Below are positions 37,294 through 50,967 of a DNA stretch of 64,000 bases, in pieces (the first letter of the stretch is position 1; each line of letters begins with the position of its first letter). Position numbers and translations under genes: made by a program. The stretch comes from Sambucus nigra. Its lineage: Eukaryota > Streptophyta > Magnoliopsida > Dipsacales > Adoxaceae. The notes under the pieces are model-generated. The model saw nothing but the letters and a program-made list of their open reading frames with translations, searched no databases and was not told the origin of the DNA. The DNA lies in assembly GCA_949130495.1 (NCBI GenBank), contig OX422221.1, forward strand, positions 158,753,241-158,817,240, written 5' to 3'.

Positions 37294-37632
37294 TGATTTA
37301 TTGTTTCATGCTAGTTTTCTTCCCCCTTTGTCCATTTGAGACAAAATGGGGGAGAGATTTGAGTGTACTTGGACATTCTTACTGTATTCTCAACTAAAAA
37401 GCTTGATCTTAGTTATCTCATTTTTAGGAATCAGTACCTTCATTTACAACAGAATTATGATAGGGTATTAGTCTATAAATAATTGAGTTATATAATTTTC
37501 TTTTTCAAAGATATTAGGTAGATAGAATTTTTGTATAGGAATAGGTTTTTCTTATTTCTTTTGCATCCCTACTCCCTACGAGTCCTCGATGTCTCAAAGG
37601 AGATTTTGTCTCATATTTCCAAATGGGGAGAA
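37294..37632 (+). other. Copia 3' untranslated region and polypurine tract
   Basis: No reading frame. It ends AAATGGGGAGAA at 37621-37632, an A/G-rich tract directly before the 3' LTR, the expected plus-strand primer. A similar G-run at 37347-37356 (AATGGGGGAG) may be a second tract. Confidence 0.65.
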
Positions 37633-39605
37633 TGAAGCACCCTATATCTTTGACTCATTTGAGTCTATACTATATAGGTTCTCATCTAGTTTGGAAATAG
37701 TGACAAAGTTGAGTCATATCCTTGTTGACCAAAAAGCCTTTAGGCTCTTTATTTGAATTCCTCAAATTGTTCCTAAAGGTAGAACACCAACACCTCACCT
37801 AGAATTTCATTCTTGTGTTGCATTCTTCATAATATGGGTGTTTATGAGTTAAATCCCATTAAAATAATTTTTCAATAATTTTTGGGATATTTTAAATAAT
37901 TTCTAGGGTTTTAAAACAAATTTTTAGAAATTTAAAATTGGTTTTTACAAAAGTTGTGGGCTGTTTTGTAATTAGTAAAAGTTTTTAAAACATGACATGG
38001 GTAGAAATCGAAAGTCGTAGATAATATTGTGGGTAAAATTTGTATTTTTGAAAGACCAAAAACACGCATTTTTTAAGTCATCTTAGACTTCCACGTGTTG
38101 GTATTATTATAACGGTTGGATCCGTGTTTCTTACACTAACATACCTGAGAATGATTGAGAACCCTTGGATCATTTTAATCTATGGCCTTCATTTGTTCTT
38201 ACATGATCCACGTGTTAACAATTTAAACCAATCAGAGCTTTTATAAATGCAGTGCTTTGGTAGCTATTAGATTTTCTTCGATCAAATCTTGCTCGTCCAT
38301 TTACTTGAGACTTTCCAGATCCTTCTCTTCCCTGTATAAAAGGAGACTTCGTCCTTTCATTTCCAAGTTTTGTTCACCTCAATTTTGAGAGAAAAAAAGA
38401 GAGAAGAGAGAAGAAAAAGAAAGTGAAAACAAAAACCCTAACCTAACTCCGGCCAAATCTCGCCTGAAAATAGTTCTGAGAGTTGAATTAGTTCTAGATT
38501 TGTGAAGATCCATCCTCTCTTGTTCTTAATCTCTTGTCCAACCAAGTCATGTTTTCCAAATCTCATTTTCTTTCATAGAAATTTGATATTTGTGAGTCTG
38601 TGATACACATCACGTTTTATCTCACTAGTTTTGATTTCTTTTATCGAGAAATCTTAATTTTGTTGGTTGTTTTAAAATATTATGCTTATTTCAAACCCTA
38701 AACCAACAAAATCATTTTCGATTTTAGTTTTTGAGAGTACTTGGACTTAGATCTAGTTAAGATATTGATTGGAGATTTATACTTTCAATTATTTCACATT
38801 TTGTGAAATATTTGTAAATATTTTTGAATAACGAAAGTGCTTAGGATCTTGGCTCTTTTATATAGCAAGATTCCCTCTTGATATGTGGATAAATTGAAAG
38901 ACCCAAAGTCTGAGTTTTGATCAAAATGGTTTTAGAAATCTTTTTTGTATTTTAGAATCAATTTGGAATTTGATAATCATTTGGTCTGTAATAAGTGTGT
39001 GTGGGTTGCATGCATGTGATTTATAGCACATCACCACTTACACTTTCACACTACAACACTAAAAGGTGTTGGTAAAGAGATTCTGAATATTTGAGTCGAC
39101 GTAAAGCTTGAAGGAGTGTTGCAAAGCTAAAACAAGTCTAGTTACAAAGTTGAAAGAACATCAACAACATCAAAGCCTTGGGAGAAGTAAAAAAATGCCA
39201 GAGGAGTTGGCATAATTTATGAACTTAGATTAGGCTTGATTGTGTGTCTTGATTGTTAAATAGTTTGTAACATGTTACTCTACTTTAGTGGATTTTTACT
39301 TTTGATGTGTAAAGACCTCGGTGTTTTTTTCCCCAATTGGGTGTGGTTTTACCACGTTAAAAATTGTACTTGCATGCTTCATCTTCTTCATCTCATTGCT
39401 TTCTTGAGGCTATGTTAATTTAATTTCTTTATAAGTTTTAGTTTTCAAAACTGGTAAACCTATACCTTAAATAACTCGTTCATATTGTTTTAAACACATC
39501 TTGTGTTAAGCAATTTGTATTGACTAAAGAGTTTCTTCAACAAACTGTTCGGACCCATTTAGATAGTTTAATCTTGAATTAAACGACTTAATTGGTAATT
39601 TTTTA
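37633..39605 (+). repeat. Copia 3' LTR
   Basis: 1973 bp, begins TGAAGCACCC. Its last bases AATTTTTTA match AATTTTTCA of the 5' LTR with one C-to-T change in the terminal CA. It contains one copy of the block that is doubled in the 5' LTR. Confidence 0.9.
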
Positions 39606-39649
39606 AAATCATGGTAATTAGAATTGAGAGCAACTTCGCAGCAACAACC

Positions 39650-42600
39650 TGTAACACCCCATATTTTTTAGGATAAAGAATTTTATTTAATTTGGTGAAT
39701 TATAATTTAAACTAAACTCATGATTTGGCGAAATTATTTAATTTGGAGAATTTATTTAATTTGAAAGATTCAATTTATTTGGAGAATTAATATTTTAATC
39801 ATATTTCTTTTAAGAATACATGTGTCATAAATTGAGGTGGAAATTGGATATTTTAGTTGAGCAACACAGATGATGATTTTGAGTGCACGGTTGGTTCGTA
39901 ATAGGTCGAGATAGTCGAAAAAGAGTACCCGAGGATAATAATTGGGTCTCAGGGCATTTTAGGCATTACCGGTCCCACACGGGAGTATTTGTGCCATTTT
40001 AATAAAGCCCACAATACTGAAAACGGGATTAGGAGAATGAAACCAAAATGTGAGAGGGTGTGGCAGTCACAACTCATTTAAGAAAACCCTAGTTGTAGAG
40101 GAGAAAAGAGAGATCAAGTGGGAGAGCTTTTGGGAGCTAAACTAAGAAGAGATTGATGTGTTTTTCGTGAAATCTTGTCTACAACAAAGGAATCAGACAC
40201 AACAAAATTATCGAGGAAATTAGTTAAACTTGATTTCAATTACTTTATAGTATTGCGATTCATATCATGGTTGGTGTAAACCATAGTCATTTTTGGGTGA
40301 ATTATTTCATTAAAATGGGTTTTGGGTAAATTAACCATTTTGATTGGCATGGATTGATGATTCGTATGAAATACTTATCATGTAAAGATATATAACACAA
40401 CTAACTTGATAAGAATTATAGTCAGATTCGTTAATTGAGAATTGTAGAATCGAATTTAAAAGAATGATTGAATAAAAATTGTAAAACCCAATTCGTGCAA
40501 TCGTGAGTGATAATCGAAACCATTGTAGTTTAGAGATTGATATAATGATTAGAACCTCTTTTGTATATGTAATAAACATTGGTTATGATTGGGATGTGTC
40601 TTGGAAGAAACAATGAAGGTTTGATGTGTAGAAATGGAGGAAAAACGAGTTAGAGAAGAAGGAGGTTCGTTGTTTAGTATCAGAGAATCGATTCGTTTTT
40701 GAGGCCGAAGCGGCCCGATTTAACTGTTTGTCAAAAAATGAAATTTGTATATCTTTTTGTGACAATCGCGTGGGCTCCGACCTCATATTTTTTTGATTTT
40801 TTTGAGTTAGTTGTGATTTTTCTATGGAAGGGTGTCTGAAATCGAAATCCGTTGTGAGAAATAAAATCTGAATTATTTAGGGATGTCCATAGATGAGTGT
40901 AGGACCCTAGAAAATATTAAGGAACATTATTTTTACCTTGAAATTGGATAGGAATGATTCTGAGGTATGGCTTTAGAGTGTTTAGGATGAATAACTCTAA
41001 AAAATATATGAACGAATTCGTATGGAAATTTCGGGTGAAATTAGGATACGGACTAGATTGAGATCTGCTTAGTATGTTGAAATAAAAATATGAATGTGAG
41101 TTAATACTTATATAATTAAGAGTCAGGGTCATGACTCAGATATTTTTAGGCTAGTGAGATGGAAGTTAGGCACATAGTAGCGGGTTTAATTTATTATAGA
41201 TGTATATAATAAATTATCGAATATTGAATTTAATAAGGGGTGTTTTACCTAATAGTGGGACTTCGTGTAATCCATTCTAAAGGGTGAAGATACGTACCGA
41301 ATGAGTGAGTCGGAGTATTGTAGTTGGGTGACACTACTTTAATAAATTAATTAATATGAAATTGGTTAGATTAATTTGTGTGATTTGAACTGTAACGAAT
41401 TCGGTGGGTGAGAATGAGTCACGGTTAAGGTGAGCGTGCCTATATCTTAGACCGGTAAGGAATGAGTTAATTACTTATTGAAATACGTTAAAGAATAATT
41501 GATACACTTCGAGCAGTGAGGGATACTCGGAATAATACGGTGAGAAGCATAATCAAAATTTTAATAATATGTAGAATATTCGAGAGGTATATATACTACG
41601 TATAAGATATATAATATAGGTCGTGTGTGTACCTATACTGATGATATAAATATATGGGTTGTGTGAATACCTATTGTATGATTTATTATGTGAATTGACA
41701 TACCTACGCTACTTGCTATCATGGGAGGTTTCGCGCCATGGATGGTCTTATCTCGACGAGCCCATTCGGCGGAGTTTAGACTTGTACCCAGAACATAGGA
41801 CCTTGGACACATGCTTTCTGAGTGTATGATAGTTTCGACGGTTGAATGGGAGCGTATGTATGTGCGTGAGCCATTTGGCTGGGGACTATGCTCGCCTCCA
41901 ATATGTGTGATTTATGATGATGGTTCGCGAGAGATACTGAACCAATAGTCATTTATACAGTGCGTGACGTACTGGGACTTAATAACAGAGTATGCATGCA
42001 CCGTAGGTCTCAGCCTAGGAGTGTTGTATAGTATATATATAATTAGAATAACAAATATATACACTTGTGTTTTATTTTACTATGTGTACTTGATAGATGA
42101 TGTATCGAGACTTGATAGCATAGTATACATGCACCGTATCTCACCCTAGGGGTGCCGTACTAGTATTTATGTATCGAAGTGATAAATATACGCTTATGAT
42201 TTATTCTACTCTGTGTAATTAGTAGATGAGAAAGATAGTGACATCTAAAATAATCCTAGTGGGTGGCGAATTAAACATATATTGATAAATTCATAATCAA
42301 CTAATTGAGATAAAGAATCCAGTGATGTATTTCATCATAATGAGTTAGTATGAATAAAGAGACTTAATATGGCTAGTTCGGTGGGGGTAGCTTAACTAGG
42401 AAAGGTTAACAGGAAAACGTTAGGTGTGAACATTAGATGAGGGGTGAGTTATACCTCAAGAGAGTGCGACACTATATTAAATATGAAAAGTGTGCATGCA
42501 TAATTAATTATTGCAATTTAATTTCTTGCTAAATATTTTTCAAAATGTTTTACTTAGGCTATAACCCGGGTCAAAAATATTTTTCAAAACCTTTAATGTG

Positions 42601-43098
42601 TCCAGCCACAGGGACGCCCAATTTGAGGATTCTATCCAGGGATGTGCAGCTGCAACTTATGTGGAAGTTATAGGACTTGCTATAGATGCTTCGTTCATTT
42701 ATTCCTAGTGTAGGATCTTTACTCTAGTACTCATTTGGGCATGTCGCCCTCAGTTTTAGTATTCAGTTATTTATTTGATCTTATGTATCCAGGTTATTGT
42801 TTCTATTTACTGTCATATTTTATCATTGCACCCATAGTTGAGTCGATTACTTTTATTTATATTATTCATCTGTGTTGGATTTATTTATCAGTTTGTGTTT
42901 GATGGTTTAACTATTATTTACCTCCACAAGATGTTAATTAATGAAAGATAAAATTTGGCACCAGTCTAATTAAATTACTAGGTTGTTAGTAACTTTAAAA
43001 AGTTTTCGACAGCGATGCTAAGAATGAGCCATATGAGACTAACGTTTTATTTCGATCACGGGCTGGCAACCCGATATTTTAGTAGGCGGGGTGTCACA
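39650..43098 (+). repeat. Solo LTR of the Tekay family
   Basis: 3449 bp bounded by TGTAACACCCC and GGGGTGTCACA, flanked by CAACC (39645-39649) and AAACC (43099-43103), four of five bases alike. No internal element sequence is present. Its last 140 bp match the minus-strand Tekay LTR (ACCAGTCTA, GTTAGTAA, GATGCTAAGAATG in order), and it shares GGTCGAGATAGTCGAAAAAG near 39906. It formed by recombination between the two LTRs of a full element. Confidence 0.8.
40684..40717. repeat. Palindrome pair (one decayed) in the solo LTR
   Basis: AGAATCGATTCG at 40684-40695 and, at an offset of exactly 22 bp, CGAAGCGGCCCG, which keeps 8 of 12 bases of CGAATCGATTCG. Confidence 0.5.
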
Positions 43099-43103
43099 AA
43101 ACC

Positions 43104-44430
43104 TTCATATCTTCTCAAACAGATCTACGAAACAGCGGGAGAGAAATTTCAAATCGTCAAAATCCACATGATTTAAACACTGAGTTAAGACCAGTAATTA
43201 TCTGAAGCTAAATGACGACACCTATACTCAAAGGACAACCAAAGTCAACGAATTGAAGCACCATGAAGAGAAGAATACTTTTTATCTCCTGTAATGAGTA
43301 TAAGAATTGGTCTTTTATCTCATTAATTGATGTAATAAGGTCTCAAAAAAGTTCATTGTAAATGAATAGCTGATGACTATACCTTGGGCATAACTGATGA
43401 CTATATTGGGCATAATTGATGACTATAACTTGGGCATTTCTTCATCTGAGAAAAATAGAAATAGTTGCAAAGGGAAGAAAGAGAGAAAACAGGGGCAAAC
43501 CATACTAACTATAAAGTACAATTAGAAGAAAACTGAGAAGAAGTATGAAAAGAAAACCGATTTTTCTAAAGAAATATTTTTCATAAGAAATATTTTTCAC
43601 AAAAATTATACACAACAATTAAGATCTTAAGCTCTGCAAAAAAAAAAAGCATAGCTTGGGAAAACGAAAATGGTCAAACTAGTTGATACACAATAAGAAA
43701 TGTCTATCCATGTTAGAATCCAGTGAAGATAATGGGATCATAGGTTAGCCAAAATGGGAATGTCACTATAGTATATTCTCATGGAAAGATACCCATTTTC
43801 TAGACTGGACAGATCTCTAATGGAACCAACAGAAATTTACGCCGCCTTTAGCAAAGCGAGAGTGGCTAGTCAGTCGCCCAGTTTATTAAATCTAAACCCA
43901 GTAAATACACATTTGAGGTTACAGGATGTAAATAAAAAATGGAGTTCATGGATCTATGTTAGTCGCCACATGTTAAGAAGAAAATTAGAAATCACATATT
44001 TAACAACCCAAAATATAAATGTACTTATGCTTGCCGTCGAACTCCTCTCTTTGATAGTTTCACCATCGAAACCACATCTGGTGGAAGCCTTAAAAGACGG
44101 TTTGAGTGGTAAAAGATGATATTATGATAGGATTTAATACCAAGCTTGAGAGAGAAAGAGAGGGGTAAACTGAGGGCGATGGGTGTGAGTGAGGGAGATA
44201 TCAAGAAAGAGAGATATGTCTGTGTGTAAAGTGGGAGTGTGTTAGAAAAATACCCTCAGTTTTAAATTAAAGTGTAAGTTTGATGAGTAAAAAAAGGAGG
44301 AAATTAAATAATTTAGGGGTAAGTTTGTAAAAAAGAAAGAGGTGTGATCTCAACCATTTGAATGTGTAAGGAGGAAGCATTCATCTACACCATCAAGATG
44401 TGTACATAATTCAGAAACTTCCCTATCTTA
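43104..44430. other. Low-information DNA, no recognised gene
   Basis: Continues the pre-insertion DNA of 26661-29314 once the Copia element and solo LTR are removed. A 113-codon plus-strand frame from the ATG at 43781 has no recognisable motif and poor coding character. A pyrimidine-rich stretch on the minus strand at 44240-44140 looks like a plant gene leader but no coding exon follows it. At 43369-43438 a ~26-bp unit (TGATGACTATA-type) occurs three times. Confidence 0.4.
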
Positions 44431-44436
44431 TCATAT

Positions 44437-44468
<32 letters not shown>

Positions 44469-44572
44469 CACACACATGTACATACATATATATGTAGAGA
44501 GAATCAGAGAGAGACATTGAGAGAAAGAGAGAGAAATCCGTTGTTGGCAGAAAGTGCGAGAGTTGGTATGGA

Positions 44573-44624
<52 letters not shown>
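44437..44624. repeat. Microsatellites (AT)n, (TG)n, (AG)n
   Basis: (AT)12 at 44437-44460, a CA-rich stretch, then (TG)n at 44572-44590 running into (AG)n to 44624. Confidence 0.95.
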
Positions 44625-44627
<3 letters not shown>

Positions 44628-44859
44628 AATTAAGGGGCGGGGAGGGCGACGTTAGTGGGAGGGGGAGGTGTGGGAAGGGCAAGAACGGGTGGGGATATGA
44701 GAGAGCTAAATGATTGAGTTCTTTTTTCATTCTATTTATTATTTATGTTATTTTATTTTTAGTTTATTAATTTTTCTTTTGTTCTTAAAAGATATTATTC
44801 AAGAGGTATTACACGTTAAACTCTTAATGGACCACATAGTGTTTTTGCTACATAAGACG

Positions 44860-45000
44860 TTGAACCAACACATCAGTTACAATTCTTAAGGACAAATGTA
44901 ACGGTGGGTAAAATTTCAAGGTTAATATTGCAACTTTTGAAATATTGGGTCCATAATCAAAAATCACTCCAAACTTCATAGTTAAATTTTCATTTTACCC
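44860..45000 (-). repeat. Dispersed repeat, inverted copy 2
   Basis: On the minus strand GAAGTTTGGAGTGATTTTTG and GGACCCAATATTTCAAAAG appear in the same order as at 25757-25930. Homology fades on both sides. Confidence 0.55.
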
Positions 45001-48000
45001 CCCAAAAATTAATAAATTATTTTTTTAAGGTAAAATTTTTAATTGAGGAGAAATAAATAGGACTACTTTTATATAATTTTTTTATTATTGTAAAATTGTT
45101 CCAGTTTAAGATGATAAAATGAAATTTTTTATATTGAATAATTTTAGGGAGTAAATTTATCACAAAATTATTGTGTGCTGTAGAGATATAATAAAAAAAT
45201 TAAAAGTCATTTTCTTATAACTTTAATTAAGAACAATTAAAATAAAAATTCTTTTTATATAATAAAAGTCGATTCTCCTAAAAATAAAGGTGATATTGAA
45301 TAATTTTAGAGACTAATTTTATAATAAATTTTTTGGATATCCTATTAACATAATAAAAATACTAACAAACCCTTTTTTTACATTGCCCCCAAAAAAGAAA
45401 ACTGGAGACAAGCACAAACGACTTATATTACGTATCCCGCCAAAGTAATATATAAGAGATCCAACAGGAAAAACGATATCATGGCAAAAACACAACCATA
45501 GTTTGAGTTTAATCTTAGGTGCAAATCACACAACCCTTCCCGAACAGACTCTATTTGCATCCCTAAATGGTAAAAACCCATTTGTGAAGAGTTACAATGT
45601 TTCCCATTACCTATCTATAAATTGATTACTAAATATCCTTCCATTTTAGCTGGCACGGAAGGAAAACCCCACATTTTTATTTTACCAGTGAACACCGGAG
45701 AAGGTTTTGCAAATGAGGTTGATGTTGATGCTGTAAAAAAAAATAGCATTGAATCTAACGAGTTTCAACCCACAAGTGAAAGAGTGGGACCCACTTGCAA
45801 ATTTAGAAGAACGCTATATTTTTATGACATTTTCTCAAGGTTTTGTTGTCCCTGCAAAAGATATTCAAAACTACTTCACTCAGTAAGTTTACACGAAATA
45901 CTGCATTTTATTTATCAAACATCAAATTATACTTCAAAATTGAAGGAATAATGTATATTTTCACACAAAAAAAACATATATTTTCCTCATGTCTAATTAA
46001 AAACATATTCATGAAGACAAACAAATTATACTTCCAAGTTGAAGGAAAAACGTACTAACAGTATTACTATTGCACCCCTCTATATGACATGTGATTAACT
46101 ATTATTTTAACTTAGTGAGCAGAAAATATGAAGGCTGCGTGGAGTTGGTAGTTATTCATCATCCGCGAGATTGACATCATCCTGAAATTGGCAAAATTGT
46201 CTTCAAGATAATTTTCATCTCCAATGCCATATTAACAAATAAGCAAATGGAAACCTTTTGCATTGATGGCAAGCTAGTGTGGCTGAAGAGGTACTGACCT
46301 ACGAACCGCAGTGCCTCAGATATATTATCCTGTCATGGAAGTTTGAAGAACCTTTTTATAATATGATTTGTATCTATTTTTACATTCACGTCTATATGAA
46401 ATGGTGGAGTTTTCTATATTTCATGTGGAACTTTTTTTTCAATGGAACGATTTATTATTTTTATGTTTTGTTTGAAGTTTAATTATATGTGGAGAATTTT
46501 TCTGTGAGAGTGTACGTGGACTGGGTAAACAACAATGTTTGTCTAGTGAAAAATATAAAAAATGTTTATATGGAAATGAATAACCGCAAAGCAAATAATA
46601 TCGTTTCAGATTTTCTTTTAGATTAAAAAGATTTGTGGTTTGTCAAACGTCGAAAAGGGTTGAGGTCATCTCATCCTTAGCTGATAAGATGCAGACGAGA
46701 CTCTTATCTTATTATCTTATCTGCTATAAATCTAAAAGGGCGGGTAGATGCTTCTTAATCTATACCTCAAACAAGAATGGGTTGATATACCATTCTTCTC
46801 TATAAATTAGGAAAGCTCGTCGGTATTAGAGGGGAGCTTCCTATCGGTCGGTGGGGATCCAAAGGGGGGGGGGGGGGGGTTCAAGGATTGGCATGGATTG
46901 TTTTTATTTTATTCTTACTATAAATGTCCTTGAATGAGCGAAAATCAATAAATTCGAATTCTTGTTGGCCGATCCCCATGGGTTGGGTGGGAGTTTTAAG
47001 GGAAGGACTTTCGAATGAACATGAATGCAATGAGAAGAGTAATAAGCAATACAAGGTTTATATTAGATATATTTTGCACCTAATCTTGAGGTGACTGAGA
47101 CCTTCACATCTTTTTTTCTCTATTATAGAATCCAGTCAGATCCAGCCAACGAACCAATTGAAGTCCTTTAGAAAAGGCAAAGACCCTGGTTACTGATAGC
47201 TCTAGAATTCTCTATGAATTTCGACCTGCGACTGGTGCTTCCTAGGTTCTAGAATGGACAATCGTGTCATGGATGTACTGATGCGCTTGGATTGATTGTA
47301 TAGTGGTCGTTATTAAGTCGAGCCAGAGTACACCTCCATTCTCAATAAATTTTTAAGTATGATATTTCATGTATGATATTTTTTGTCGCTTCTATCTTAG
47401 GAGAGGATTTTCAACAAACCTAGTCATATTTATAACAAATTTATTAACACTTTAATATCTTGAAGCTAGTCTTCAATAACTTTGACTATTACAAACTTTC
47501 CGACCACGATTTTTTCATTTTTCTAGGCATTTCACTTTGAAATAAGAAGTTGTATTCTACTAGGTACCAAAAATATAGTAAATAACAAAATATAAATGGA
47601 TAAGTAAATCATGGATTCCATCATTTCCTAAAATATACCAATTATTTAAGGTAGTAAAAATTTAAACGAAAAGTTGGTGAAGTGCAAAATTGATGTTCAT
47701 TTTCGGGTGGTGAAAATTTAAGTCAATAATTTATTGAATTTCCAATTTAATTTATAATGAAATTATTTAGAGATGCTATCCTCACTATGGAGGCCATCTT
47801 CAACTAGTTTCGTTGTAAAATTAAGTTTTTTACCATTTAAAAAAATGTGTTTGAAGAAATCTATATATGTAATAGACGTGCGAAGCCCAAACAAATAGAA
47901 AACTGAGACGATGCTTTCTACTAGAATATCTTGAGACGGGAAGAGTGTTATTGGGAAAAGGAAAAAAAGCTGATGAAATTTGACTTTATTTTTTCACAAA

Positions 48001-48156
48001 TGTTACTTAATTATACGTTGAAATACTTCCATGCCTTGACATACAAATTCAACAATTACACACAAAGGTCATTTTTTGTATGAAATCAATATTATCTATT
48101 AATGACTTAAATAAAAAGAAATTTAAATAATTAATATAGCTGAAAGTTTTTATTTC
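45001..48156. other. Unassigned AT-rich DNA
   Basis: No gene recognised. 45061-45330 has two degenerate copies of a TTGAATAATTTTAG segment. A frame at 45622-45951 includes GKPHIFILPVNTGEGFANEV, which looks somewhat protein-like, but it has no ATG at the start and no family I recognise. 46864-46879 is a run of 16 G. 46720-47000 has two TATAAAT boxes and an AATCAATAAA signal and could be a fragment of an unknown LTR. Confidence 0.4.
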
Positions 48157-48161
48157 ATAGG

Positions 48162-50932
48162 TGTGACACCCCTCCTAATTAATCCCGGGTGATCAGTCCT
48201 AAATCAAGTTAGAAAAGGTTTCTCAGTTGGTCCATTCTTAGCATCACTGTCGTCTTTAAATTACTAACCACCTAAGTGAGAAAAGTAGACTGGTGCCAAT
48301 TTTTATCTTTCAATTAATTAAACAAAAAAAAAACTCATGCGGAACATACAACAATACACAATCACAGTTAATTAAAATAACCATCCACAAATAAAATACC
48401 TAACCGAATAAACCATCGGTCCAAATATCCAATACAAGTAAATATCAGAAAAACATCTCAACAAGTCTACTACTGATAAATGAACTGTGAGCGACAAGCT
48501 CATATAACTACTAGAGAGTCTCTACAAGAATGGAAGAAGGAGGCATCTATCAAAACCCCGCAACATCCACATGTGCTGCAGCAAGGATACCTGGAATAGA
48601 GTCAAGCTTGGCGCCCTTGTGGTTGAACACCTAAAAGGTTTTTAAAAGAATTTTATAGCAAGGGTTAGTACCCAAAACATTTGAAAACATTTAACAAATG
48701 ATTAACTTGCAGTAATAAATAAATATGCATGCTCTTAATATTTTAGTTAGTGCCGCACTCTCTTGAGGACTTCCTCACCCCTCCCCTAATGTGCACTACT
48801 AACGCTTCCAATTAATTTACTAGGTCCTACGCTCCTGACCCATTGCTTATTTTAACCCTTGAACTTTACCTACTCTAAAAGAGTATGCCTTAAATCATGA
48901 TTTTTAAGTTATTATAAACGTCAACTTATTTGAATCATTACTCCTTTTAATTTCATACAACATTCACACCAGTTATACACCTAATAAATTTTCACTATGT
49001 ATTAATTATCCCCTATATAATTATTTACCTAATTATATATTTAATCATATTACAGTAATCACAAACATACTGAAATAACAATTAATACAAACTTTCGGCC
49101 GAGTAAGAATACTCACAAAATATAAGTTTTTTTCCAAGTGCTATCTCACTAGGTGTATTCACGTAACCTAGTTATCCAAGTTAGATTCGCTCACTAACTT
49201 AGTTTAACATACGAATTGGAGGCGGTCATATTCCTTTCCTGAAAGTGAGATACCCCTCACCCAAATAATGGACGCTATGACCTGGGATTATACTCGCCCT
49301 ACTCCTCAAGCTAGGGCATTCATCCACTACGCGCAACCTCCCCCTATAGCACTAGAGTATATAATAGTAATATTCAATCTCTGATATGAATGCACACACA
49401 CTATATATATATATACTATCACGCACCTTATATATATATAAATATAAAAATGTCCCGGCTACACCATGTACTAAATCCGTAACACAAGCCTATTTAATTT
49501 ATTAAGAGTTTATGGTCCAACCCTAATTATTAATTAATATGCACATTAATTAATTTAGTCACCTTTGGTGTCGCCCCCACCATAAATTTGGACTTACTCT
49601 CGTAGCCCGAAATAACCTCACTCAAGTCTAAATTCCCGACTCTCGAATTTATAATCATGACGTGTCACCCAAAATTTCCTCAAATCCTAATTAACTTTAC
49701 TTACGATTAATTAGGTTTAAACCCAAGTATTAATTTCCCCATAATTAATTACATAAGGATTTATTATATAAATTTTCTTTTATATATATAACTGGGCAAA
49801 ATTGCCGAAATCTGCCGACCTTCGATCGATCGACCCCAGACCTTCGATCGATCGATCGAACAGGTCTTCGTCTTCTTCGCGTAGACAGAATCAGCCATGG
49901 ACAAAAATTTCCAAACCCTAATTCCTTCTACCAGTAACCTCAAGTCCTCTTAGCATTAATACATGTTAGAAACCTTATTAGGGACCTCCAGAATATCCAC
50001 CAACATCATCAATTTGTCCATTAACTACAATTTCTGAATTTGGGGAAAAATTCATCTTTAACCCCTTAACCCATTTACATCCCAAATCCCTTCACCAAAT
50101 TCATTTTTAATTATCCAGATATCATCCTACCAGATATGTATCAGTTAATAATATCAGATTTCTACCAGAATTCTCATTAAAATTCGTAAATCAGATTATC
50201 ACTTTTCAAAACCTCATGTTTATGCCATGAACTCCCAAAACGAATTTTTGATCAAACACATCACATGAACATGAATTTCAAAATAGATTTAATACTATTG
50301 CAAGTTATCCACTTGCCTTAGGTTTCGTAGTGTCTGATTCAGAGATGAATTCCAAGGTTGAAGACGATCCTTGTTGGCTCTCTAGTGATCCCAAAATTGC
50401 CTTTAACTGTTATTAGGGTTCCTTAATCCACTTAGCCTTTTTCTAAAACTCTATCAGCTATTATATCATTCCTCCAAATTCCTTAATTTACCTAATCCCG
50501 TTTTTTGCCTAATGGGCCAAGCCCAAGTGACCCAAATGCCCCCGTGTGGGCCCGGCTATGTCTAAAAACGCCCCGTGACCCGTTTACTACCCCGGGTACA
50601 CTTTTTCGACTATCTCCGCCCATCCGGACTCAACCGTACACTCAGAATTGACATTCGAATTAATTTATAAAAATGTTTATCCCCTCACCCCTTTAGTCTA
50701 TACCGACTCCCGATTGAGATAAGTGCCTACCCTGTCATTAATACTTGAAATGACTTAAATAAATAATTACTATTCACTTAGTAAATAACTTCCCGTAAAT
50801 ATTAACCATTTATTCCTCGATTAATATTTAAATAAGATTTCCCTAATTAATTCAATTAAATTACGACTCACAAGTAATTTTAAATTCCCGAATTGATTAA
50901 ATATTTAATGCATGAAAATGCGGGGTATTACA
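48162..50932 (-). repeat. 3' LTR of the Tekay element
   Basis: 2771 bp from TGTGACACCCC to GGGGTATTACA. Matches 55754-57895 at about 98%. On the minus strand a GATATAATAG box (near 50465) precedes a leader that includes the palindrome pair at 49821-49860. Confidence 0.9.
49821..49860. repeat. Palindrome pair in the Tekay 3' LTR
   Basis: TTCGATCGATCG at 49821-49832 and again at 49843-49854 (extended to an 18-bp palindrome ending 49860), offset 22 bp. The spacer is ACCCCAGACC. Confidence 0.85.
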
Positions 50933-50946
50933 TACTCCCCCCTTAC
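50933..50946 (-). other. Polypurine tract of the Tekay element
   Basis: The minus strand reads GTAAGGGGGGAGTA directly before the LTR start TGTAATACC. Confidence 0.8.
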
Positions 50947-50967
50947 AAAGGAATTTCATCCCCGAAA

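Larger units (their letters stand above)
29315..39605 (+). mobile_element. Complete Ty1/copia element with AAATC target duplications
   Basis: 5' LTR 29315-31899, primer site 31902-31914, gag-pol 31973-37293, polypurine tract before 37633 and 3' LTR 37633-39605. AAATC occurs at both 29310-29314 and 39606-39610, so borders are firm. Domain order (protease, integrase, reverse transcriptase, RNase H) is that of Ty1/copia. Long LTRs and a coiled-coil-rich region between gag and protease suggest the SIRE/Maximus side of the family, but no env-like ORF follows pol. Frameshifts, stops and a deletion in reverse transcriptase make it inactive. LTRs are roughly 92% alike over the first 260 bp. Confidence 0.9.

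Noticed and set aside
43369..43438. Repeated CTGATGA-like sequences as hammerhead ribozymes
   Set aside because: No GAAA core or matching helices at the right distance; it is a short tandem repeat.
43781..44119. 113-codon plus-strand frame with an ATG start
   Set aside because: No recognisable motif, no neighbouring exon, and surroundings look non-coding; mentioned only within the region note.
44431..44730. 99-codon minus-strand frame rich in Ser-Leu and Thr-His
   Set aside because: Translation of the (AG)n and (TG)n microsatellites.
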